From contig JAKAPQ010000002.1 in assembly GCA_021806945.1 (NCBI GenBank), forward strand, positions 1 through 50,050: 50,050 bases of DNA, read 5' to 3'. Made by a program: the position numbers and the translations under genes. The notes beneath the pieces were generated by a model. That model saw nothing but the letters and a program-made list of their open reading frames with translations, had not been told where the DNA came from and ran no database searches. Below are positions 7,588 to 13,378 of this stretch, one piece after another (the first letter of the stretch is position 1; each line of letters starts with the position of its first letter). The stretch is from a bacterium (GTDB lineage: Bacteria > Vulcanimicrobiota > Vulcanimicrobiia > Vulcanimicrobiales > Vulcanimicrobiaceae).

Positions 7588-7833
7588 ATGGCAACGCGCA
7601 AGATGACGTTTACGCTCCCCGAGCCGCTGGCCGCCCGCTTTGCAAAGCACGTGGCCGCCCGTGACCGCTCGCGGTATGTCGCGGAAGCCGTCGCTGAGCG
7701 ATTGGCTGAGCGTGAACGCCGATTGATTCGCTCCTGCAACGTCGCTAACGACACCGCTGAGGTCGCGGAAATCGAGCGCGAGTTCGATGCCCTACCGGAT
7801 GTCGTGAGCGAGCCGTGGACCCGTGCCCGCTAG
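7588..7833 (+). CDS. mazE: Ribbon-helix-helix antitoxin (MazE-like)
   Basis: This 81-residue protein begins MATRKMTFTLPEPLAARFAKHV, a ribbon-helix-helix DNA-binding start (beta strand KMTFTLPE, then two helices), and ends in an acidic, extended tail (EIEREFDALPD) of the kind that wraps the toxin. It overlaps the toxin gene by 11 bases, the coupling normal for toxin-antitoxin pairs. A TATA-rich stretch just upstream (TATGGTAGTATGCGTATATG) probably holds the autoregulated promoter; the start codon is the last ATG of it. Confidence 0.85.
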   Translation: MATRKMTFTLPEPLAARFAKHVAARDRSRYVAEAVAERLAERERRLIRSCNVANDTAEVAEIEREFDALPDVVSEPWTRAR

Positions 7834-8155
7834 CCCGCGACGCGGCGAGGTCTGGTGGGTCCAGCTCGATCCGGCGCAGGGCTCCGAGATCCAAAAAACG
7901 CGGCCGTGCGTCGTCCTGACCAGCGACGTCCTCAACGCGCATCGGCGCACGGTGGTGGTCGTTCCCCTCTCCACGGCGCCGCGCGAAAGCCCACCGTTGT
8001 TGATCGGCTTGCGCTCGGTGGGCAAGCCGGCGGTGGCGGTGCTCGACCAACTACGCGCCGTAACGAAGGAGCGTCTCCAGGAAAAGATGGGAGCATTAGC
8101 ATCCACGGAATTGCGTGCCATTGAAGACGGCCTTCGCGAAATCTTGGAACTCTGA
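7823..8155 (+). CDS. mazF: MazF/PemK-type endoribonuclease toxin
   Basis: This 110-residue protein carries the MazF pattern: RRGEVWWVQLDPAQGSE near the N-terminus (the loop R before EVWWV and the conserved GSE.QK.RP), VVVVPLST near residue 46, and VAVLDQLRAV with the late Q/R motif. Such toxins cleave mRNA at short sequences in the cytoplasm. It starts at GTG inside the antitoxin gene. No key residue appears lost. Confidence 0.93.
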   Translation: MPASPRRGEVWWVQLDPAQGSEIQKTRPCVVLTSDVLNAHRRTVVVVPLSTAPRESPPLLIGLRSVGKPAVAVLDQLRAVTKERLQEKMGALASTELRAIEDGLREILEL

Positions 8156-8478
8156 CCGCCACCGGCGCAAGGGGCAACTCATGCCCCGGCTTTGTCCGGA
8201 AGCCACGGGCCCAGCCGGATGGCCCGACCCATGGAATTCAAAAATCCGTTCCACCCCGTACATCTGAGCAACAGAATCGTCTACGGCGCGCTTCGGCCAC
8301 CTCGATGTCTCCGTCTCCTCGTCTCTCTGCCCGTTCTTCGTTCGACCTCCTTCACCGAGATGATCAGGATATCGAGTGGGCACACGATCAGCGTGTCAGT
8401 AAGTTCCTTTTATTCGGGCGCAGCGGGCTCGGGTACGTCCACAATGCCAGGGACGTGGACTGCGCCAAATCGTGGACG
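8156..8478. other. No supported gene between mazF and the HEPN gene
   Basis: Open frames exist on both strands, but none shows a ribosome site, a recognisable motif or sensible composition. The stretch separates two divergently acquired modules inside the island and is probably debris. Confidence 0.4.
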
Positions 8479-8494
8479 AAGGTTTCTGGTCGGT

Positions 8495-9106
8495 TCATTG
8501 AGGCGCAGCCGATTCAGATTCGGGATAGAAGTACAATACGAGATCGCGCATCTGCCGAAGGTGGCGCAGAGCCTGATGCGGGTCGGTGATGTGCTGCATC
8601 TCGGGATGCGAAACACTGTTCCGAATCTTGTACATCGCCCGCCAGCGGATATCCAGATCATCCGGAAAATGCTTGTGCTTGATCAACCACTCCACCATGG
8701 CGTGGAAATTGCTCGCCTTCTTCTTGCTCAACGCCCCGTAGCGGTCCAAGACCATCCACTCAAAGAGGCGCGACAAGTGATCCTCTCCTAGCGTGAACAT
8801 CGGATAGAACCACAGGCCGTAGCACATTGCGCCTTTCGCGATCTCGAACATCCGCCATGCGGTCTCAGGTATGCTTGTCCGCAGCGTCAACGACGTAAAC
8901 ATCTCGATCCGTTCGCGTACGGCTTCCTTGCTCGGAACCTCCGGCCCAAGGGTGCTCAATCCGCCGCCGGGGATGAACAGGAACGCCCCGATCTCCGGGG
9001 TCAGGACGTTGTCATAGCTCAGGCGCTTAATGCCGTGAGCGCAATCGACGTCCTCCACGATCTGGAAGTCGGCCTCCCATCCCTTCTGCGTGTGCGTTTC
9101 CACCAA
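8495..9106 (-). CDS. HEPN-motif protein of unknown function
   Basis: This is a predicted soluble protein of 203 residues that I do not recognise as a named family. Its C-terminal part is helical and contains KIRNSVSHPE, an R-x4-H signature (R162, H167) in the sequence style of HEPN nuclease or HEPN-like domains, preceded by a WRAMY helix. The N-terminal part has FLFIPGGG near 43. GTG at 9103 is better placed than the TTG at 9106 relative to GGAGGG. No MNT nucleotidyltransferase partner is adjacent, so a classical HEPN-MNT pair is unlikely. A 180-bp duplicate of its 3' end lies at 6870-7049. Confidence 0.6.
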   Translation of the reverse strand: MVETHTQKGWEADFQIVEDVDCAHGIKRLSYDNVLTPEIGAFLFIPGGGLSTLGPEVPSKEAVRERIEMFTSLTLRTSIPETAWRMFEIAKGAMCYGLWFYPMFTLGEDHLSRLFEWMVLDRYGALSKKKASNFHAMVEWLIKHKHFPDDLDIRWRAMYKIRNSVSHPEMQHITDPHQALRHLRQMRDLVLYFYPESESAAPQ

Positions 9107-9170
9107 CGAACCCTCCGTGTCGATGCCTCTCTCTCTTAAAACCGCTTCGTGTCGCTAATGGTGGCCGGCT

Positions 9171-9265
9171 TCCGCGCTCGACTACCGAAACGGAGTCAAA
9201 CAGAAGATCCACGCATACCACGTCTTCATCCAGGCGGGTGTTGTTTGTCAGGGTTTGCTTCAGTA
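9171..9265 (+). pseudogene. Fragment of a transposase related to the one at 10093
   Basis: The frame reads LDYRNGVKQKIHAYHVFIQA then GVVCQGLLQY, nearly the same as residues EYRDAIRRKVHAYHVFIQAG...CQGLLQY of the full transposase. It stops exactly where the left terminal inverted repeat of the three-gene element begins (9266). The element therefore sits in, or was joined to, a diverged copy of its own transposase gene. Confidence 0.75.
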
Positions 9266-9288
9266 CTCACGAGTGACGAGTTCTCGCG
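9266..9288 (+). repeat. Left terminal inverted repeat
   Basis: CTCACGAGTGACGAGTTCTC opens the element and pairs imperfectly with the right end. The stop codon and last residues (ARTRHS) of the 139-residue passenger gene are encoded within it. Confidence 0.7.
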
Positions 9289-9686
9289 TGTTCCTGCGGT
9301 CTGAGTTGCCGCCGTTGATGCTCGTCCGCCCAGTCTTGAGTTAGTTCGTCGAATCGGTCGAGTTGCTCGTCGGAGTAGTTCTTCGGAACGAACTCCATTG
9401 TAAGCCAATCGATCACGATTTCGTCGATCAGATCTGGCGGAAGCTTCGGGTTGCGAGCGTGAATGCGATGGACCGTCTCGGTGATGGAGAGCCGTTGTCC
9501 ATCTGCCCAAACAATCTTTCGATTGTCGGCGTCGACATCAGCCTTTTTCAGCTGACGCGCAACGATGCTAGAGATTTTGAAAGAAAGCCGGCCTTCAGGA
9601 GAATCGATCCAGGCCGCGATCTCCTCAAAATCGCCAGGACCGATGAGCCCTTCCGGTAAGAGCGGTTCGGCGCGCCATGTACCCAT
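9267..9686 (-). CDS. Passenger protein of the three-gene element, unknown
   Basis: I do not recognise this 139-residue soluble protein. It contains SFKISSIVARQLKKADVDAD, a helix-rich middle (TETVHRIHARNPKLPPDLID) and an acidic, Gln/Arg-rich tail (DELTQDWADEHQRRQ). The last six codons and TGA lie inside the left terminal repeat, so the gene ends at the element boundary. It is only 4 bases downstream of the DUF6788-like gene and surely co-transcribed with it. The context suggests a regulatory or target-choice accessory to the transposase; this is inference. Confidence 0.65.
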   Translation of the reverse strand: MGTWRAEPLLPEGLIGPGDFEEIAAWIDSPEGRLSFKISSIVARQLKKADVDADNRKIVWADGQRLSITETVHRIHARNPKLPPDLIDEIVIDWLTMEFVPKNYSDEQLDRFDELTQDWADEHQRRQLRPQEHARTRHS

Positions 9687-9690
9687 GAGA

Positions 9691-10026
9691 TTATCCTATC
9701 ATGGACGATTGTTCACGCGCTAACTGCGCCTTTAGGCGGCCCTGCTCGATGCTCAGGTCAACCCACTGCGTGGTCAAGGCTTTGAACCGTTTGTAGTTGC
9801 CAATCTGCCGGCGCACGTCGGGAAGCGACTCGCGTGCGACGTACTCGGTTCGGCTCTTCATCTGATGCGTATAACTGAGCTGATAGTACGCCCCGCTTTT
9901 GCTTTTGCGATCCTTGTATTGACGGGTCAGCGTTCCTGGCCGCATCTCGCCGATTACGGCGAGTTCCACTTTGATCCGCTCAATGTGCTTGTGAATCTGC
10001 GCGAGTCTTTTCGTTGCTTGCATCAT
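9691..10026 (-). CDS. DUF6788-like small protein
   Basis: The protein is 111 residues and basic, with the run GTLTRQYKDRKSKSGAYYQL then SYTHQMKSRTEYV and VRRQIGNYKRF. This matches the DUF6788 pattern as I know it (GSL.EQY..R...G.YY..SY...GK.RT.YV....V..VR.QI..YKRF). Coiled-coil-like helices flank the core. Function is unknown; homologs are often met next to transposases. The start ATG 10026 lies about 7 bases after a minus-strand TATACT box, so the message may be leaderless. Confidence 0.7.
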   Translation of the reverse strand: MMQATKRLAQIHKHIERIKVELAVIGEMRPGTLTRQYKDRKSKSGAYYQLSYTHQMKSRTEYVARESLPDVRRQIGNYKRFKALTTQWVDLSIEQGRLKAQLAREQSSMIG

Positions 10027-10032
10027 GGTGGG

Positions 10033-10066
10033 AGTATAGCATATATATGCTTTGATATGCTATACT
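10033..10066. promoter_or_regulatory. Palindromic divergent promoter/operator
   Basis: AGTATAGCATAT (10033-10044) and ATATGCTATACT (10055-10066) form a perfect 12-bp inverted repeat with a 10-base spacer. Each outer arm ends in TATACT, a good -10 box, one on each strand. The minus box lies 7 bases before ATG 10026; the plus box is followed by GGAGGTGAT and GTG 10093. Binding of one protein dimer could control both directions. Confidence 0.65.
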
Positions 10067-10092
10067 AAGAGCAAGAGAAATGGAGGTGATCG

Positions 10093-11493
10093 GTGGCGCT
10101 ATGGAAGCCTTGGTGGAACGCGATCCGGTTGTTGCGCCCGGCGTTCTCGCGCACGCAAACGTTCCTGTGGTTCGCTGCAGCCGTAGCCGGTATGGCGGTG
10201 CGCACGGACCATTTGGGCGTGACTAGCATTATGCGAGCGCTCAGGCTGCGACCCGGCGTTTACAACAGTCTGTGCCGCTGCTTTCATAGCCCAGGTGTTC
10301 GTATCGATCAACTTACAGCACTGTGGACACAGGTGGTTTTGCGGCTTTTCCCTGAACCGCTCCGCATCAATGGTCGCCGCGTTCTGGTCGGCGACGGCAT
10401 CAAGATTCCCAAGTGCGGGAAGAAAATGCCCGCAGTGAAGCTGCTCCATCAGCAGTCAAACAACAACAGTAAACCCACCTACATTATGGGGCACTCCGTG
10501 CAGGCTGTCGGCGTGCTCGTGCATGCCGCCAGGAACGTGTTCGCGGTACCGCTGGCCGCGCGCATTCACGAAGGGCTGGTCTGGTCCAACCGTGACCGCC
10601 GAACGTTACTTGACAAAATGCTCGCGTTGCTGGGGCTGCTGGCCATGAACGACCCGTTCTACTTCGTGGCCGATGCGTTCTACGCAGCTCGCAAGATCGC
10701 CGGCGGGCTGCTCGCCCGCGATAACCATTTGGTAACCCGCGTAAAATCCAATGCGGTCGCATACACGGCGCACGCCCACCAAGGTCCCAAGAAACGTGGA
10801 CGACCGCGGGTCTACGGCACGAAGGTTCAGCTCAAATCCTTGCTCGCGGAAGACACCGGCCTGCGGTCCGCTCCCAGTCCGGTCTACGGAGAACAGCACG
10901 TCACGATCCACTTTCACGTTCGCGATTTGCTCTGGCGCCCCGTCGGCCGGCTCGTGCGCTTCGTGGCCGTCATCCATCCGCGCCGAGGCTCGTGCCTGCT
11001 CATATGCACCGACATCTCCCTGGACGCCGTCGACATCATTCGCATCTACGGACTCCGCTTCAAAATCGAACACGGGTTTAAGCAGGCGGTACGAGTAATC
11101 GGTACTTTCGGCTACCATTTCTGGATGCAAGACATGAAACCGCTTCGCCACCGCAGCGGCGATCAATACATGCATCACCAGTCACTTGAGTATCGCGACG
11201 CAATTCGCCGTAAGGTGCATGCCTACCACGTGTTCATTCAGGCCGGCGTCATCTGTCAAGGATTACTTCAGTACCTGAGCGCTGCGTTTCCACAACTCGT
11301 CTGGAACGCATTTGGCTCGTGGTTGCGCACCATTCGCCCGGGAACCCCGCCATCTGAATTGGTGGTCGCCAACGCATTACGCCAACGCTTGCCCGAATTT
11401 CTCTTGAGTTCCACCGAAAACCGTTGCCTCGAAAAATTCATCCTCGAACGGCAAGACCTCGATACCTACGAACCATTTCTCCTGGCCTCATGA
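10093..11493 (+). CDS. DDE transposase (IS4-like)
   Basis: The 466-residue protein has a likely RNase H-fold catalytic triad: D101 in LVGDGIKIPK, D194 in FVADAFYAAR, and E326 in LRFKIEHGFKQAV, which resembles the Y-(2)-R-(3)-E-(6)-K region of IS4-type enzymes. Asn/His-rich SNNNSKPTYIMGHS follows the first Asp. It starts at GTG with the strong ribosome site GGAGGTGAT six bases upstream. The gene is intact with no frameshift, so the element may still be functional. It lies divergent from the two passenger genes. Confidence 0.85.
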   Translation: MALWKPWWNAIRLLRPAFSRTQTFLWFAAAVAGMAVRTDHLGVTSIMRALRLRPGVYNSLCRCFHSPGVRIDQLTALWTQVVLRLFPEPLRINGRRVLVGDGIKIPKCGKKMPAVKLLHQQSNNNSKPTYIMGHSVQAVGVLVHAARNVFAVPLAARIHEGLVWSNRDRRTLLDKMLALLGLLAMNDPFYFVADAFYAARKIAGGLLARDNHLVTRVKSNAVAYTAHAHQGPKKRGRPRVYGTKVQLKSLLAEDTGLRSAPSPVYGEQHVTIHFHVRDLLWRPVGRLVRFVAVIHPRRGSCLLICTDISLDAVDIIRIYGLRFKIEHGFKQAVRVIGTFGYHFWMQDMKPLRHRSGDQYMHHQSLEYRDAIRRKVHAYHVFIQAGVICQGLLQYLSAAFPQLVWNAFGSWLRTIRPGTPPSELVVANALRQRLPEFLLSSTENRCLEKFILERQDLDTYEPFLLAS

Positions 11494-11562
11494 AAACATC
11501 ACGAGTGAAAAGTCGTCACTCTTGAGTGAAAACATCACGAGTGAAAAGTCGTCACTCTTGAG
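11491..11562. repeat. Two tandem copies of the 36-base right terminus
   Basis: Positions 11491-11526 and 11527-11562 are identical 36-mers beginning TGAAAACATCACGAGTGAAA and ending CGTCACTCTTGAG. Each contains the right terminal inverted repeat of the three-gene element. The first copy also supplies the transposase stop codon. The doubling may come from slippage or from an abortive one-ended event. Confidence 0.85.
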
Positions 11563-11564
11563 TT

Positions 11565-11750
11565 ATGTTTTACTCCGATCGCATGGAAACCGTATCGGGC
11601 GTGATCACCCGCTACAACAAGAAAACCGTGACCGTCATCACCGACGACGGACGGCGATGGAACGTATCCCCAGGACTCCTGAGCAAGGTGACCTCCGGAC
11701 GTTCACAAGCAAGCGTGGGGACCATCACCCCTATTGCATCCAAGCGTTGA
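11565..11750 (+). CDS. Small conserved-looking protein or truncated remnant
   Basis: The frame encodes about 55-61 residues: METVSGVITRYNKKTVTVIT then DDGRRWNVSPGLLSKV. The pattern G.V.RYNKKTVTV.TDDG..W.V.P is a short beta-barrel-like module that I have seen at the end of larger phage or plasmid proteins. The neighbouring element's right end lies directly upstream (11562), so the N-terminal part may have been removed on insertion. ATG 11583 is the better start if the piece is expressed. Confidence 0.4.
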   Translation: MFYSDRMETVSGVITRYNKKTVTVITDDGRRWNVSPGLLSKVTSGRSQASVGTITPIASKR

Positions 11751-11825
11751 GGGCCTTGCTCGGACCCGCTACACGAGATATTCCGCCGAATATGCGCCTT
11801 TTTAGGCCGCCGCTAACAGGAGGCG

Positions 11826-11933
11826 GTGCTCGCGCTGATTGCCGGCAAAAAGAGCGTCGACGTGCTTGGCAAGCAGTTCGGTGTGAGTGCAGCGACCATC
11901 GAATCCTGGCGTCGCGCTCTCGACGGTGGATGA
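11826..11933 (+). CDS. Mini helix-turn-helix protein (35 residues) or remnant
   Basis: A frame after an in-frame TAA encodes LALIAGKKSVDVLGKQFGVS then AATIESWRRALDGG. This is a good helix-turn-helix of the transposase-OrfA/Cro type (KSVDVLGKQFGVSAATIESW). AGGAGG precedes GTG 11826, but very closely. The stop overlaps the start of the zinc-ribbon gene by 8 bases, so the two are translationally linked. It may be the tail of a longer lost gene. Confidence 0.4.
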   Translation: MLALIAGKKSVDVLGKQFGVSAATIESWRRALDGG

Positions 11934-12438
11934 GCCGTGCGTCCGCTGCAAGCGGCGCGGGCGCCCGATCGGCAAGATCACGCCCTATGGCCCCGCCTGC
12001 AATAGCTGCGCGAAGTACTTCCGCACCCCGCAACAGGCTGGCGCCTCGCAAGAGAGAGCGAACACCCTCGGCGACGAGCGCGCTCGGACGCAGCCCAATC
12101 ACGGGACGTGCTCGCTGTGCAGACGCCACCGCCGACTGAGCGCCGGCACCGACGGAACGATGCTGTGCGGGCGGTGCCTTCGTTCGGGAATGGTCGCGTG
12201 CCCGCAATGTCGGGGCGCGATGCCAGCTGGGCACGGCACGCGTTGCGAGTCGTGCTATTGGATCGAGACGTTCGAACGCCGGCTTGTGGCTGGTTCCGGT
12301 CCCCGTCGTGGACGGAACCAGCCACAAGCCGGCGTTGCCAATCGCTGCAAAATTCTTGCGACACGCCTCTTGTCAGATAGAGCATACGACGTGAGAGAGA
12401 CAGCAGCGCATATACTTGGAGTAGAGATCCCAGCGTAG
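11926..12438 (+). CDS. Cysteine-rich multi-zinc-ribbon protein
   Basis: From GTG 11926 the protein has about 170 residues and at least five CxxC knuckles in order (CVRC, CNSC, CSLC, CGRC, CPQC, CESC). This suggests two or three zinc ribbons for DNA, RNA or protein binding. The last third changes character: after CESCYWIETFERR a 62-bp perfect inverted repeat (12275-12336) is translated in frame, followed by a short helical tail. The family is unknown to me. Similar Cys-rich proteins occur near integrases in soil bacteria. The C-terminal part may have been altered by insertion of the palindrome. Confidence 0.5.
   Translation: MDEPCVRCKRRGRPIGKITPYGPACNSCAKYFRTPQQAGASQERANTLGDERARTQPNHGTCSLCRRHRRLSAGTDGTMLCGRCLRSGMVACPQCRGAMPAGHGTRCESCYWIETFERRLVAGSGPRRGRNQPQAGVANRCKILATRLLSDRAYDVRETAAHILGVEIPA
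12275..12336. repeat. Perfect 24-bp inverted repeat with 14-base loop
   Basis: AACGCCGGCTTGTGGCTGGT plus four bases (12275-12298) is exactly complementary to 12313-12336, separated by 14 bases (12299-12312). It would form a very stable hairpin in RNA or a cruciform in DNA. It lies inside the zinc-ribbon reading frame without breaking it. There is no following T tract, so it is not a typical terminator; an inserted palindromic element is more likely. Confidence 0.85.
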
Positions 12439-12493
12439 AACTTGCGCGCAATCCAAAACGGACGCGAACAATGCACGAAGGACTTCCTGTGAA

Positions 12494-12865
12494 ATGATGC
12501 ATCTCAAGATAAACCCTATCTGGACCAATAAGACCGAAGCGCCTCACCGCATCGGGACGTTCCGGCTTTACCAAATCCATCAGATCGATTGCGTCAAAGC
12601 GATGCGGTGTCTGCCGGATGCGAGCATTGATGTTGCCATTGCAGATCCACCTTACAATGCCAGTAAGGGCAATGTTTGGAAGTGGGACAACTCGGTAAAT
12701 CTTCCTGGTTTCGGCGGAAACTGGTCGAAGGTAATGTCGGATTGGGACGATATGCCGCTTGCCGAGTATTTCGCCTTCACGCTCGCTTGGCTTACGGAAT
12801 TGAAGAGGGTCGTGCGACCGAGCGGCTCGCTGTGGATTCATGGAACTTACCACGTTAGCGGGATT
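12494..12865 (+). pseudogene. Truncated DNA methyltransferase (N6-adenine/N4-cytosine type)
   Basis: The N-terminal part shows the catalytic motif IADPPYN (DPPY, with DVAIADPPYN near residues 46-55) in a fold order where the DPPY precedes the SAM-binding part. It is followed by LTELKRVVRPSGSLWIHGTY. Homology ends at about HGTYHVSGI (near 12865). The frame then runs to 13003 through unrelated sequence, and the FxGxG region and target recognition part are missing. The methyltransferase is therefore inactive. Confidence 0.7.
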
Positions 12866-13077
12866 AGCCCGCGATCGGGACGCGAATCCTCACCTTTAGG
12901 CTTGAAACCGGCTATCCAAACGATCATTAAAGGGCGCTCATTTTTCGCAACCACAGGGAGAAAGTCAGCCGAATGGCGCCCGAGAAGTCGTTTGATTCCT
13001 TGAGCAAGTTTGCTACGACAATCAGCGGGGATCAGACAAATTGGGAGGTCTGCCGCGCCAGGTGGTAATGGCTGCAT
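12847..13077 (-). pseudogene. Antisense gene fragment, unidentified
   Basis: The minus frame includes SADFLPVVAKNERPLMIVWI then AGFKPKGEDSRPDRGL. It looks like protein-coding sequence (a strand-rich core followed by a conserved-looking KPKGEDSRPDRG loop) and resembles parts of restriction-system proteins, but I cannot name it. It begins at the point where the methyltransferase homology stops, so it is probably a rearranged piece. Confidence 0.3.
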
Positions 13078-13367
13078 TGCGCGGACTTCAAGGAGAAACA
13101 GGCGTCGCTCCCGGCGAGCAGCGGCATTAACAGGGTGCCTTCAGTCAGTCTTAGCCCCGATCAGATCAAGGCCGGCAGGAGGTCGTGAAGGCCAAGGAGC
13201 ACCAGTGATTGCGGGAGAACACCTGTTCGACGCAAAATCTTGTATTGCGACCCGCGGAGTCTCCCTTGGGTACGGCGAACCGGCCCCCCAAGACGTGACA
13301 GGATTCGCGCGTGCAACTCGAGCGCAAGTCACGGCCGCAGGCCGGAAAGACCTAAGCGAGGAACCTG
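13078..13367. other. No intact gene before the C5 methyltransferase
   Basis: A long plus frame covers this stretch and joins the methyltransferase frame, but its predicted residues (Arg/Pro/Ala-rich) do not resemble a methyltransferase N-terminus. I treat it as debris plus promoter region. Confidence 0.4.
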
Positions 13368-13377
13368 CAGACTATAG
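13368..13377 (+). promoter_or_regulatory. Controller-box candidate before the methyltransferase
   Basis: CAGACTATAG lies one base before ATG 13379. The same word occurs one base before vsr (15540-15549), and CAGACAATAG occurs immediately before the controller gene (15502-15511). The core GACTATAG resembles the published GACT...AGTC boxes of restriction-modification controller proteins. TATAGT could also be the -10 box of a message beginning near the second ATG (13388). Confidence 0.6.
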
Positions 13378-13378
13378 T

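Larger units (their letters stand above)
9266..11562. mobile_element. Three-gene transposable element with terminal inverted repeats
   Basis: The left end (9266-9288) and the reverse complement of the right end (11540-11562) share CTCA, GAGTGACGA, TT and TC blocks: about 19 of 23 positions. Inside lie two minus-strand genes (9267-9686, 9691-10026) and a plus-strand DDE transposase (10093-11493), expressed from a symmetric central promoter. The terminal 36 bases on the right are present twice in tandem. No clear target duplication is visible. I cannot assign it to a named IS family; the transposase resembles IS4-type DDE enzymes. Confidence 0.7.

Noticed and set aside
12255-12853. Minus-strand frames over the zinc-ribbon and methyltransferase region
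   Set aside because: They are mirror readings of Cys- and Arg-rich sequence and of the palindrome; no motif or ribosome site was found.
13010-13378. N-terminal extension of the C5 methyltransferase frame
   Set aside because: The 123 extra residues are low-complexity Arg/Ala sequence, and family members start at the IDLFCG motif; the controller box directly before 13379 also favours that start.
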